DNA from: DASQHY01 sp035602605
GTDB taxonomy: Bacteria; Acidobacteriota; Terriglobia; Acidiferrales; UBA7541
Reading direction: 5' to 3'
Assembly (NCBI GenBank): GCA_035602605.1
Contig: DATNLZ010000117.1
Span: 1 to 28,256, forward strand
DNA: 28,256 nucleotides
Shown: piece by piece, positions 1-8,303 of the stretch
Position numbering within the stretch: position 1 is the stretch's first letter
How the letters are laid out: every line of letters begins with the position of its first letter
Position numbers and translations under genes: made by a program
Notes under the pieces: generated by a model
Told to the model about the DNA's origin: nothing
Seen by the model: only the letters and a program-made list of their open reading frames with translations
Database searches by the model: none

Positions 1-122
1 AACCCGACGCCGATGGCGCCGCCAATGGCGATCATGCTGAGCTGCCGATCGGTGAGACGACGATGCAGATCATCATTGCCGCCGCTGGGCTTGGGTCGCG
101 GCACTACCTCGACGTCACTCAT
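1..122 (-). CDS. Amino-acid permease, N-terminal fragment (APC superfamily), cut by window edge
   Basis: The minus strand from the ATG at 120-122 reads 40 codons without a stop and runs off the left edge. After a polar N-terminus of about 18 residues comes LHRRLTDRQLSMIAIGGAIG. That is the typical entry into the first membrane helix of amino-acid permeases of the APC superfamily, where a basic stretch, Q/H-L-x-x-IA and the GGAIG(T/V)G substrate-binding loop occur together. A purine-rich ribosome site (AAGGGA) lies 6 nt upstream of the ATG, which supports this start. The protein would be an inner-membrane amino-acid or polyamine transporter. Substrate cannot be told from 40 residues. Identification rests on this one conserved segment. 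Confidence 0.72.
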   Translation of the reverse strand, partial: MSDVEVVPRPKPSGGNDDLHRRLTDRQLSMIAIGGAIGVG

Positions 123-632
123 CGATTGTCCCTTGGCTACATCTTGATGTGCGGCAACGCGCGGGGATTGTGCACGGCCTGTCACGCGAAATCAACCCAC
201 AAATCCGCCTCCACGGGGAGGAATGCGGATGATTGCGCGATCTGACCGGAAGCGCGGCGCGTGTTGCCGGATGCCGCTTGTACATCGGACGGTGTTTTCG
301 TCAGCGCTATCACAATTTGGAAAGAGCTGGCGAACCGCTTGGAAACAACAACAGCAGACAGGATGTCGGTACATGTATCCGCACGGTTCCTGTCATCGAG
401 CAAGCTCTTTGACCGAAGCGGTCACATTGCTGGTCGATCTGGGCGAAGGAAGTACACCCGCACCAGCAATCACATCACAGCGATGAGGTTGAGCCTCCGA
501 CTAGCGGAGAAAGCAGACCGTGCAATTCTGGACTTTGGTGTATTTACCGGAATGATATTTTAAATCAGCATGAACATAGAAAAAGTAGTAGCAAGGCGCA
601 AGTAGCCGCATTTTTACTGCATTTGTGAGATA
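123..632. other. Intergenic region, no supported gene
   Basis: About 510 bases lie between the permease start and the tRNA. Several short overlapping reading frames exist on both strands, but none has a recognisable domain, a convincing ribosome site or a consistent protein-like composition. I found no RNA gene or repeat. The permease promoter presumably lies in the left part, but I cannot assign -35/-10 boxes with confidence. Confidence 0.5.
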
Positions 633-722
633 TGGCGGAGGAGGAGGGATTCGAACCCCCGAGACCCTTTCAGGTCTAACGGTTTTCAAGACCGCCGCCT
701 TCAACCACTCGGCCACTCCTCC
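633..722 (-). tRNA. tRNA-Ser (anticodon UGA)
   Basis: The minus strand folds into a class II tRNA. The acceptor 5' strand GGAGGAG (722-716) pairs with CTCCTCC (643-637), followed by discriminator G and an encoded CCA (635-633). The D-arm begins GCCGAGTGG. The anticodon stem GCGGT/ACCGT encloses the loop CTTGAAA, giving anticodon TGA (plus-strand 686-688), which reads UCA and other UCN codons. The long variable arm and the GGTTCGAATCC T-arm are typical of serine tRNAs. Confidence 0.97.
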
Positions 723-729
723 GCTTCCG

Positions 730-735
730 ATTATA
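730..735 (-). promoter_or_regulatory. Perfect TATAAT -10 box of the tRNA-Ser gene
   Basis: The minus strand has TATAAT ending only 7 bases before the mature 5' end of the tRNA. Initiation would therefore fall at or within 1-2 bases of the mature end. The -35 element is weak (TTCGAT at about 16 bp spacing). Confidence 0.55.
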
Positions 736-859
736 GCCTGCAACAACACTAATCGAAGCATCCTGTGTAAGTTCCCCCGCTTCCAGTCTATGAGTTACAA
801 TCTCTCGCTTGGGCGTAGGCGCTTGCGTGGTGCCTGTATCGCGACCGAGGAGACAATTC

Positions 860-2263
860 GTGTATTTCAAGACAAAGCTAGTGCTGTTTTCTTTTGTACT
901 TTTTCTGCTCCCCACCGCGAGCGGCGCGCAGAGTGCGCCGGCGGTACATCCCTTAGGCCCTGATGAGCGGTATAAGGCCGACATTTTGCTAATCATTGCC
1001 CATCCAGATGACGAAGGTATTGCTTCTCCCTATCTGGCGCGCGCGATTGATGAAGGCAAGCGGGTCGCAGTCGCCTACGGAACACGCGGTGGAAACGGCA
1101 GCAACACGGCCGGTATGGAACATGCCGCCGCTCTCGCCGACATTCGGGAGATCGAGGCTCGACGCGCTCTCGCGACGATCGGAATCACAAATGTGTGGTT
1201 TCTGGGGGGGAAAGACACTGCAAGTCAAAACGTATTGCAGTCGCTTGCAAGTTGGGGGCACGGCTCGGCGCTTGAGGAGGCCGTCAGGATTGTCCGCCTG
1301 ACACGTCCAGAGGTGATCATCACGCTTCTTCCCGGGGTCTTCATCGGCGAAAATCACGGAGACCATCAGGCCGCAGGCGTCATTGCCACTGAGGCTTTTG
1401 AACTTTCGGGCGACCCTACGGTATTCCCCGCTCAAGTGACTGGCGCGTCGAGGCGCCTCGAACCTTTTCTTGAAAACCTGCGTTCTTGGCAGCCCAAGAA
1501 ATTATATTACGCCATGGGCGGCGGCGACGACGCCAAGGGAAAGGGACCGGAGTATTCGATAACCGGTATTTCAAAATCGCGCAATTTGCCCTTTTGGCGG
1601 CTGGCAGTGCAATCTTTTATGGCCCACGAGACGCAGGCCAAGGCGTACATTGATTCCGTGGCGAAGATGGATGAAGCACAGCTCCAGAAAATGGGAGCGG
1701 AAAATAGATGGACCAACCCCAGGCGCTTCATTCTGGGGAAGTCTCTGGTGGGCGGAAGCATGACAGGAGACATTTTTGAAGGAATCTCTCCGGGCGCGAT
1801 CGAGCCGCCTGCGCGGCGCGCTGATATCGAAAAGCCCACTGAAAAAACACCAGATGCGGGTTTCACTTTCCAGCTAGCGGGACCGTGGGGCTTCTACGAC
1901 CGTTTTCGGCGTGCCTACGGCCTGGAGCACATTCCCCAAGCCAGCCCGCCAGAAATTGCCGTGCAGGAGAAGACGACATTCTATGTTCCGTTGTACATTC
2001 GAAATAACCTTGGCACCCAACAGGAAGTCGCGTTCTCCTTGGAGATGCCGGCTGATTGGAAGTTGAAGGGCGACTCGAAATATTTGCTGCGCGCCAAGGA
2101 AGATGCGCAGATTCATCTGGACATTGATTTGCCGGCAATCGCTGCAACCGACGCGACAGCGCGAGAACAGCACGACATAACCGTGCGCGCCGAAGCTGCG
2201 GGGAAAACAGTTGGCGAGCTCAAGCTACGAGTCCAATTACGAAAGCGCGCTCTGCCGCAATGA
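860..2263 (+). CDS. Exported LmbE/PIG-L family N-acetyl-sugar deacetylase-like protein
   Basis: This 467-residue protein starts at GTG 860. A strong GAGGAG site 7 bases upstream makes this start better than the ATG at 809, and the shorter form begins directly with a signal peptide (hydrophobic residues 7-20, cleavage near SGA/QSA). The PIG-L/LmbE domain spans about residues 40-290. The zinc motif AHPDDE is at 47-52 and the second metal-binding motif HGDH at 166-169. Family members hydrolyse N-acetyl groups of sugar conjugates (GlcNAc-PI, mycothiol precursors); several exported homologues have unknown substrates. The C-terminal ~120 residues look like a beta-sandwich (NEW3/Ig-like) domain. The gene is divergent from the tRNA and convergent with the SDR. 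The substrate is unknown; the fold assignment is secure. Confidence 0.88.
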   Translation: MYFKTKLVLFSFVLFLLPTASGAQSAPAVHPLGPDERYKADILLIIAHPDDEGIASPYLARAIDEGKRVAVAYGTRGGNGSNTAGMEHAAALADIREIEARRALATIGITNVWFLGGKDTASQNVLQSLASWGHGSALEEAVRIVRLTRPEVIITLLPGVFIGENHGDHQAAGVIATEAFELSGDPTVFPAQVTGASRRLEPFLENLRSWQPKKLYYAMGGGDDAKGKGPEYSITGISKSRNLPFWRLAVQSFMAHETQAKAYIDSVAKMDEAQLQKMGAENRWTNPRRFILGKSLVGGSMTGDIFEGISPGAIEPPARRADIEKPTEKTPDAGFTFQLAGPWGFYDRFRRAYGLEHIPQASPPEIAVQEKTTFYVPLYIRNNLGTQQEVAFSLEMPADWKLKGDSKYLLRAKEDAQIHLDIDLPAIAATDATAREQHDITVRAEAAGKTVGELKLRVQLRKRALPQ

Positions 2264-2272
2264 GTCGCACCG

Positions 2273-2293
2273 AAAGCGGCTCCGCAGCTTTTT
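2273..2293 (+). terminator. Weak putative terminator after the LmbE-like gene
   Basis: Ten bases after the stop, AAAGC pairs with GCTTT around a 9-base loop and is followed by a short T run (TTTTT). The stem is only 5 bp, so it may not be efficient. It lies between two convergent genes. Confidence 0.33.
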
Positions 2294-2321
2294 CCTCACA
2301 AGTGCGCGACCACTGCTCCGC

Positions 2322-3179
2322 TCATACACGGGGCTTGCGCGATTGTTCCATCGTCTCCCAGGCGGCATCCGGCAAATTCAATAAGTCGTTGAATTCGCCC
2401 GCGCCGCGAAGCCATAGGCCGCCGTCAATCACCACACATTCGCCATTAACGTAAGCGGATTGCTCGCTGACGAGATACGCGGCGAGATTGGCAAGCTCGT
2501 CGTGCCGACCGAAGCGTTTCATCGGATGCGCGCTTTTGGCGTGCTCTTCATATTCTTTTGACGGCATCAGCCGCGAAAAAGCGCCCTCGGTGGGAAATGG
2601 CCCCGGCGCGATGGCGTTGAGCCGGATGCGGTGGCGCGCCCACTCGACAGCCAGCGAGCGGGTCATGGCCAGCACGCCTGCCTTAGCGCACGCCGACGGA
2701 ACGACAAATCCTGAGCCGCAACAGTCTACCGCCGCATACGTGGTCACAATGTTCAGGACCGTGCCGGGGCGCTGGGCAGCAATCCATCGTCGGCCAAATG
2801 CCGTCGTACAGTGAAACGTTCCGTAGAGCACGATACTCACAACAGCGTTGAATGCGTTCGGCGAAAGATTCTCGGTGCGGGCAATAAAATTTCCCGCGGC
2901 ATTGTTGATGAGCGTGTCGATCGCCCCCAACTGTTTTTCCGCAGCCGCTGCGGCGGCTTCCACAGCTGCCGAATCGCGCACGTCGCATGTCGCGAAGCCA
3001 CACTCACCGCCGTCTTTACGAATAGTCTCGGAGGTTTCTCGCAAAGGCCCTTCCCGCCGTCCCACTAAAAACATCTTTGCGCCCAATTCGGCCAGGCGAA
3101 GGGACATGGAACGCCCCAGGCCGGTTCCTCCGCCAGTGATGAAAACCGCTCTACCCTTCAGTAAATCGCTTTGAAACAT
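2322..3179 (-). CDS. SDR oxidoreductase, 2,4-dienoyl-CoA reductase-like
   Basis: This is a 285-residue classical-size short-chain dehydrogenase. The NADP(H)-binding glycine motif TGGGTGLG is at 15-22, followed by basic residues RR at 41-42, which suggests NADP(H) preference. NNAAGNF is at 92-98. Tyr148 (TTYA) and Lys166 in the GFVVPSACAKAGV segment occupy the positions used by DECR-type 2,4-dienoyl-CoA reductases, in which catalytic Tyr and Lys are not in the usual YxxxK arrangement. Known relatives reduce 2,4-dienoyl-CoA or trans-2-enoyl-CoA during unsaturated fatty-acid oxidation. Compared with remembered DECR sequences there are about three extra residues (VDCC region) between Tyr and Lys. 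A purine-rich site (AAGGCGG) precedes the ATG. No other beta-oxidation genes are adjacent, so the substrate is inferred only from motifs. Confidence 0.85.
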   Translation of the reverse strand: MFQSDLLKGRAVFITGGGTGLGRSMSLRLAELGAKMFLVGRREGPLRETSETIRKDGGECGFATCDVRDSAAVEAAAAAAEKQLGAIDTLINNAAGNFIARTENLSPNAFNAVVSIVLYGTFHCTTAFGRRWIAAQRPGTVLNIVTTYAAVDCCGSGFVVPSACAKAGVLAMTRSLAVEWARHRIRLNAIAPGPFPTEGAFSRLMPSKEYEEHAKSAHPMKRFGRHDELANLAAYLVSEQSAYVNGECVVIDGGLWLRGAGEFNDLLNLPDAAWETMEQSRKPRV

Positions 3180-3279
3180 TGGTCACCGCCTTGAGCAATG
3201 GTGTGCGGACAAACCCGCATGGAGTGCGAAAGGAGTTTAGCAAATCAACATGGATGCGCTTCGAAAACTCGATACACCA

Positions 3280-4737
3280 CTAAAACTCGACGTGCACTCG
3301 AAGCGTAGGCACCGTAACCGGTCCGCGGTCGCGGTTATAACCCGGATTGTTGACGTGCTGAAGGTCGAATGAGCCGTAGAGTCCACGCCAGACGTGAACC
3401 GTGTAATACGCTTCAAAAATAGTTTCGCGACCGTACGTAAGCTTACCGTCTCCAAGCAAGAATCCACGGCCACCGAGAGCTAGATACTTCTGATGGTCAC
3501 GCGAAATGCCGTTGGAAACAAAGTTGAGCCCGGCACGATCGAGCTTGCGTTTCCACTTCTTGGCGCCTAACCCGAGTCCCAATGCGAACGTTTGGTCCAC
3601 TTCAGTGTACGCGTACGATTCGTGGCGGCCTTCGTTCCAGCCCCAGCGACCGTAGGCGATCAACCAATCGTTGAGGGCTTGCTCGAAATTTGCGGCCAAG
3701 CCGTACTTGATTGTTGTTCGGAGCGGGTGCGCAGTGATGTCAGGAGCAGAAGTCTTGCCGGCCAGAAAATCATCCACCGCCTCACGATAACTCCCCATGT
3801 TGGCGTGGTTGACAAAAGCCAGCAGGCGTAACGCCCCTTGTCGATGGCGCAGAAGCGAGCGACGCAGCTCGAACTCTATGTTTTCGGACCGGGCGCGCCC
3901 GAGGTTGGCTTCCAGGTGAATACCGTTAGCCACCTTGGGCATCAGCGCTTCGGCGTAACGCAAGCCCCAGCGGCGGTCCTCATAATCAAGGATTGCGCCG
4001 AAGGTGTAGCCGCGGGTGTCGGCCGCATAGTCGTATGCCCCATTATTATCCGCCGTCCAATTCATGAACTGAAAATGAGAATCACTGCCAACGCTGTTCA
4101 AATCAAAATATTCCACCAGCCCGATCTTCCCGAAACGAATTTCCAGACGGCGCGCGGGAAGATCGGTGGCGAGCGACAGCGGGCCGCGTGTAGCGGAAAC
4201 GCGCTCGCTGCTCAACGGGATAATCTGATGAAACATCAGACGTGAGATGTACGGCTTGGAGCCCAGATCGGGATTGCGCACCACGTCGAGGTTGGTGAAA
4301 CCAGCGAGCCCAAAGGCGTCGCTGATGCCGTGCCCACCGGTGCTTTCCGGAGCAAAAAGAATCTCGGTGTTTTTTGTAAGTTGGTAGCCAGTGTACAGCG
4401 TTAAGAGGCGGGATAGAGCGTGCTCGGCTTGCGGCCGCAGGCTGTTTGCGCCGCTGTACGGCGCACGAAACCGCGGATGCCACTGAAAAACAAAATTGAT
4501 TTGCCCCGATACCCAATAGCGGCTCGACTCGGAGTGCGGGAAGAAAGTGGCCGGTTGGGGCGGTCCTAGATCGAAGGTATCCCCCTCGGCAGTGTCCGCT
4601 CGAATGGAGGGGGCCACGGTTTCCTCGGATTGTTGGACCTGCTGCGGTTTTCTCGATTGCGACTGCGCGGAACTTGCCAAAAATGCGGCAGAAAAAATGA
4701 GCGTCCCGAGACAGACCCGACGTAAGACCAGCCGCAT
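3280..4737 (-). CDS. OprB-like carbohydrate-selective outer-membrane porin
   Basis: This 485-residue protein has a signal peptide (basic start, hydrophobic 9-22, cleavage near SSAQSQ). The body alternates short polar and aromatic strands with no cytoplasmic-type helices, and it ends in the aromatic HVEF typical of beta-barrel insertion signals. The C-terminal NNPGYNRDRGPV segment followed by a beta strand is characteristic of the OprB porin family, as is the central pattern of FGK/FDLN strands. The role would be passive uptake of sugars or related small solutes across the outer membrane. An AAGGAG site lies about 14 bases before the ATG, longer than ideal, so the exact start is uncertain. It lies downstream of the TonB-dependent receptor on the same strand, separated by a strong hairpin. 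Confidence 0.8.
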   Translation of the reverse strand: MRLVLRRVCLGTLIFSAAFLASSAQSQSRKPQQVQQSEETVAPSIRADTAEGDTFDLGPPQPATFFPHSESSRYWVSGQINFVFQWHPRFRAPYSGANSLRPQAEHALSRLLTLYTGYQLTKNTEILFAPESTGGHGISDAFGLAGFTNLDVVRNPDLGSKPYISRLMFHQIIPLSSERVSATRGPLSLATDLPARRLEIRFGKIGLVEYFDLNSVGSDSHFQFMNWTADNNGAYDYAADTRGYTFGAILDYEDRRWGLRYAEALMPKVANGIHLEANLGRARSENIEFELRRSLLRHRQGALRLLAFVNHANMGSYREAVDDFLAGKTSAPDITAHPLRTTIKYGLAANFEQALNDWLIAYGRWGWNEGRHESYAYTEVDQTFALGLGLGAKKWKRKLDRAGLNFVSNGISRDHQKYLALGGRGFLLGDGKLTYGRETIFEAYYTVHVWRGLYGSFDLQHVNNPGYNRDRGPVTVPTLRVHVEF

Positions 4738-4834
4738 GCGTGAAACGATTTCTCCTTGGTGAAAAAATCCGAAACAGCGCAGCGATTATGAGTCAGATAG
4801 GAAGAGATAGCGAAGCTAAAAGAAAGCGGGGAAA

Positions 4835-4864
4835 GCGGCGTCCTGGCCGAAACCAAGACGCCGC
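4835..4864 (-). terminator. Strong hairpin after the TonB-dependent receptor gene
   Basis: On the minus strand GCGGCGTCTTGG pairs with CCAGGACGCCGC (12 bp, one G-T pair) around a 6-base loop. It starts 25 bases after the receptor stop codon. The following bases are only moderately T-rich (TTTCCCC, then TTTCTTTT). It may terminate transcription or attenuate/stabilise between receptor and porin. Confidence 0.58.
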
Positions 4865-4889
4865 CTGAGAGCTGGACGGCTCCTTCGAG

Positions 4890-7800
4890 CTAGAACATAA
4901 ACTTCAGTGCGAACTGCACCTGCCGCGCAGAGCCGGAGTCGCCCGCAGGGAAGCGCGTATTGGTAATCACGCCGAAGGCCGTGCTTCCCGGAGTCGCGAT
5001 GCGGCCCGGTTGGCCAAAGTTAGGGTGGTTGAAGATGTCGAACAACTCGGCGCGGAATTGTATGCGTACCTGCTCGGTAATCCGAGTCGTTTTCTGCACC
5101 GAGAAGTCGGTATTGGCGAAGGTTGGCCCGGTGAATACGTTGCGGCCTAGGTTGCCGAAATGAAAAGCTCCGCTACTGTTCCTCGGCAGGGCCAGGGCGG
5201 CATTGCTCGGGCAAGGCCCGGTCTTTGGGTCGCACACGATGTTGCTAAACCACAGGGACGGATCACGGAACGTCTGGAACTGACCGATCAGGTCGGGTCG
5301 GATCGATCCAACGCCGGTCAGGGTAGTGTCCGAGGTGATGAGAGTGAACGGATTGCCGGACTGCCACTGGGTGATAGCCGAAACCTGCCAGCCCTCGGCC
5401 AAGCGGTTGCCCTTGAACGGCAGCTCATAGATCCAGTTGATTACGAAGCGATTCCGTGCATCGAAGTCCGACGAGCCCCGATCACCGCGGATATTCCTGC
5501 TGTCCTGAACCACAATTCCCTGCGAACTGAGGGAGTTATAGTCAATCGAATGGGAATAGGTGTAGGACGCGTTGAACTGCAGACCCCGTGAGAGTCGCTG
5601 TTTGGCGGTCACCCACAAGGCACTGTAGCTGGAATTGGTTCCACTGTTCACCTCGGTAATGTTGCCGAGGGCGCTGTTGTTTCTGATCGTGCCTAAGACC
5701 CTCGGGAAAGGTCGGGCGCCATTCACCCATTGGTTCAGGTTTTCCGCAACGCGAAGGTGCGTACCCTTGGAGCCAAAGTAGCCGATTGTGAGTCCCAAAG
5801 ACGAAGTAAGCGCTCGTTGTACGTTCAAGTTCCATGACTGCACGTACGGATTTTTAAAGTCGCGAGTAATGGACGCGGGAGTCAGCCCCGCGGCGCCAGC
5901 TGCATTTCGGGCATTAGCAAATGTAACGTTGCCCGAGGTGGCTGCCAGAGGATTGCCAAAGGGTGGGTTGGTCGCGAGCGGGCCGACGGTATTGGTCACG
6001 GGTTGGTCGGTCTGGATCGCGTAGCCGCCGCGGATCGAGGTCTTGCCGGTCTTGAAGGGATCCCAAGCAAAACCCACGCGTGGCTCGACGTTGCGATTGT
6101 TGCTCGCATATACCTGGTCCACGCCGTTGCCAACTTGGACGAGCGACGAAGTGACTGGATCAAAAACGACGAACCGATTCAGTCCTTCACTCGGGGTGCT
6201 ATTCCAGTCGTAGCGAACCCCCAGTTCCAAGGTGAAACTTGGCAGCAACTTGATACTATCCATCGCAAACAGACCCCAGGCAGGCTGGAGGATCCTGCTG
6301 GCACCATTCGAAAGGTTAATAGCGAACCTTGTCGTGTTCGACCCTCCATTGATAAAGCTGTTTACGTCAGGGAATGTGAAAGTCCCGGTATCAAGACTGA
6401 AGTTGTTGTTGTAAAAGCGCCGAACCTCGCCGCCGAATTTCAGCCCGTGACGCCCGCGTTGCCAGCTCAATGTGTCAGAGAAAACAGCGGTTGTATCGCC
6501 GCGTCCCTGAGGGAAACCGCTCGGTCCGCCAAAATTGAGGCCGATGGATTGAACCGCGATCTGCGGCAGGCCAATTGGCACCGTGATTCCGTTATTGATC
6601 GCGAAATCCGCAGGATTCAGCTTCGCATTCGGCGTGAAGGTGATGTGGATGCGGTTAAACCCAAGACGCGCCTCGTTCACGACGGTGGGGCTGAAAAGAT
6701 GCGTCTCATTGAGCGTCAAGATTTGCCGGCGCGACTGACGCGTGTCGCCGAAATTGGGAACTGTGTTGAGTTGGAGAGTGGGTTCCTGCCGAAGATCCCG
6801 CTGGATGGCGTAGTAGCCGTGCAACCGGTCTCTTGGGTTGAAATCGTGACTCACGTCGCCGGTCCATTGGTCAATGTTTACCGGTGCGGTCGCGCTCCCA
6901 AGAAAAATAGGATTGCCCTTGGAGTCGGTAGAATTCGCGCTGGGAATCAGGTTCAGCAGCTTCACCACGGTGGGATTGCCAATGCTTTGCGCCCCCGCGC
7001 GATCAGCGTTGCTCGGCACACCACTGTTGATCGAAATTCCCTGGCGCTGCCTTAACCCTTCATAACTGAAGAAGAAGAAAGTGTGATCTCTCCAGATCGG
7101 ACCGCCCAACGCCCCACCGAATTGATTCCTTTTGAATGTCGACTGCGGGTTTGGGGAACCGTCCTTCAGGGTGACCGGGTTAAAGAAGTTTCGCGCGTCC
7201 AAGGCGTTATTGCGGATGAATTCAAACACCTCGCCGTGAAAGTCATTCGTGCCCGAGCGCGTCGCGATGTTCACAATCGCCCCGGAATTACGGCCGTATT
7301 CCGCGCTGTAGGTCGAGTTGTCTACCTTAAACTCCGACACCGTGTTGATTGACGGCTGAAATGTGATCTGGTTCTGCGCCATGTCGTTCAGGTTGATGCC
7401 GTTGATCATAAAGTTTACGGTGTCTTCGCGATTTCCCGCAGTATTGAAGGCGAAAGAGCCCTGGCCACGCAAGGGAGCCGTGAGAAAGCCGCTTTGCGGC
7501 GGCGTGACCGAACCGGGGATCAGCAGGCCCAAGTCCACGAAGTGCCGCCCGTTCAGTGGAATCTCTTGAACCGTCTTTTGATTGATCACTTGGCCTACGG
7601 TCATTGTAGAAGTTTCAACGACTGGCACTTCGCTCATGACTTCCATGGTCTGGGAAACGGCCCCGATCTGGAGCGTAAAATTTTGTGAGGCGGTGGAGCC
7701 GACCTCGAGGATGTATGAGCTGACAACTAAGCTTTGAAAGCCTTCATGGCGAATCTCAATCCGGTAATTGCCCGGCGGCAACGAGGACATCTGGAAATTG

Positions 7801-8009
7801 CCTGCGGCATCGGACTCGGTGGTACGTTCCTGCCCGGTGGCCAGATTACGCACGGTCACTTTAGCACCGCTGACCGTCGCCCCTTGCGCATCAACAACCG
7901 TGCCCTGCAGCGTAGCCGTCGATTGAGCATCGGCAGCGCGGTACGTAAGACCTACAGCGGCGATAAGACAGAATAGTATCTTGAGACTACCGAATTTAGA
8001 CCCCTTCAC
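4890..8009 (-). CDS. Oar-like TonB-dependent receptor with N-terminal carboxypeptidase-like domain
   Basis: This is a 1039-residue outer-membrane protein. A signal peptide ends near residue 29. A carboxypeptidase-regulatory-like beta-sandwich follows at ~31-115 (GTVVDAQGATVSGAKV, then DAAGNF and LPPGNYRIEI). The plug domain follows (QEIPLNGRHFVDL, then ATRSGTNDFHGEVFEF), and then a long beta-barrel ending in FALKFMF. This architecture is the Oar/CarboxypepD_reg type that is heavily expanded in Acidobacteriota and imports large polymers or oligosaccharides using TonB energy. GTG GTG occurs at the 5' end; the second GTG (8007-8009) has a GGAGGT site 6 bases away, while the first has only 3, so the second is chosen. 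No TonB/ExbBD genes are nearby. The substrate is unknown. Confidence 0.92.
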   Translation of the reverse strand: MKGSKFGSLKILFCLIAAVGLTYRAADAQSTATLQGTVVDAQGATVSGAKVTVRNLATGQERTTESDAAGNFQMSSLPPGNYRIEIRHEGFQSLVVSSYILEVGSTASQNFTLQIGAVSQTMEVMSEVPVVETSTMTVGQVINQKTVQEIPLNGRHFVDLGLLIPGSVTPPQSGFLTAPLRGQGSFAFNTAGNREDTVNFMINGINLNDMAQNQITFQPSINTVSEFKVDNSTYSAEYGRNSGAIVNIATRSGTNDFHGEVFEFIRNNALDARNFFNPVTLKDGSPNPQSTFKRNQFGGALGGPIWRDHTFFFFSYEGLRQRQGISINSGVPSNADRAGAQSIGNPTVVKLLNLIPSANSTDSKGNPIFLGSATAPVNIDQWTGDVSHDFNPRDRLHGYYAIQRDLRQEPTLQLNTVPNFGDTRQSRRQILTLNETHLFSPTVVNEARLGFNRIHITFTPNAKLNPADFAINNGITVPIGLPQIAVQSIGLNFGGPSGFPQGRGDTTAVFSDTLSWQRGRHGLKFGGEVRRFYNNNFSLDTGTFTFPDVNSFINGGSNTTRFAINLSNGASRILQPAWGLFAMDSIKLLPSFTLELGVRYDWNSTPSEGLNRFVVFDPVTSSLVQVGNGVDQVYASNNRNVEPRVGFAWDPFKTGKTSIRGGYAIQTDQPVTNTVGPLATNPPFGNPLAATSGNVTFANARNAAGAAGLTPASITRDFKNPYVQSWNLNVQRALTSSLGLTIGYFGSKGTHLRVAENLNQWVNGARPFPRVLGTIRNNSALGNITEVNSGTNSSYSALWVTAKQRLSRGLQFNASYTYSHSIDYNSLSSQGIVVQDSRNIRGDRGSSDFDARNRFVINWIYELPFKGNRLAEGWQVSAITQWQSGNPFTLITSDTTLTGVGSIRPDLIGQFQTFRDPSLWFSNIVCDPKTGPCPSNAALALPRNSSGAFHFGNLGRNVFTGPTFANTDFSVQKTTRITEQVRIQFRAELFDIFNHPNFGQPGRIATPGSTAFGVITNTRFPAGDSGSARQVQFALKFMF

Positions 8010-8303
8010 CACTCCACCTCCACAATTTTAGTCGTCCGGCTGGACGATACAAAGATCTCCACTTTCCCCGGCGGTGACTACGTGATGGGCAACTAACGGC
8101 CCACAATCCACACGATGTGCAGTCCTTCTACCCCCATGAAACTCCATGGCTTAAGTTGGTTGCCTGCAGGTGTGCTTCTAGGTTTGGGCAGGTTTCAAAC
8201 ACTATTTCATATCGACCCTACTGATTTTAGTATCGGAGGGAATATAGGAGCGCTAAAAGCAAAGGGAGTTGGCTAGTCCTGGCGGTTCGCCAAGCCTGCA
8301 AAC
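8010..8303. other. Intergenic region between the lipid operon and the receptor gene
   Basis: About 290 bases contain the 5' leader of the receptor gene. I see no reading frame of substance. Apart from the small hairpin at 8278-8294 I see no repeat or RNA gene. Promoter boxes for the receptor could not be assigned confidently. Confidence 0.4.
8278..8294 (-). terminator. Short hairpin after the TPR gene, possible operon end
   Basis: On the minus strand CTTGGCG pairs with CGCCAGG (7 bp with one G-T pair, 3-base loop), about 9 bases beyond the stop of the last gene of the operon. No T run follows, so it would be a weak or non-canonical terminator, or an mRNA 3'-end stabiliser. Confidence 0.28.

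Noticed and set aside
182..563. Overlapping small reading frames on both strands between the permease and the tRNA
   Set aside because: No domain, no good ribosome site, mutually exclusive frames, and composition unlike the neighbouring real proteins.
625..963. Plus-strand reading frame beginning with a Gly-rich IRTPETLSG segment
   Set aside because: It is the antisense translation of tRNA-Ser, a well-known source of spurious proteins, and then runs into the LmbE gene in another frame.
6003..7055. 350-codon plus-strand frame opposite the TonB-dependent receptor
   Set aside because: It lies wholly within the receptor gene on the other strand, has no recognisable domain and is explained by high GC content.
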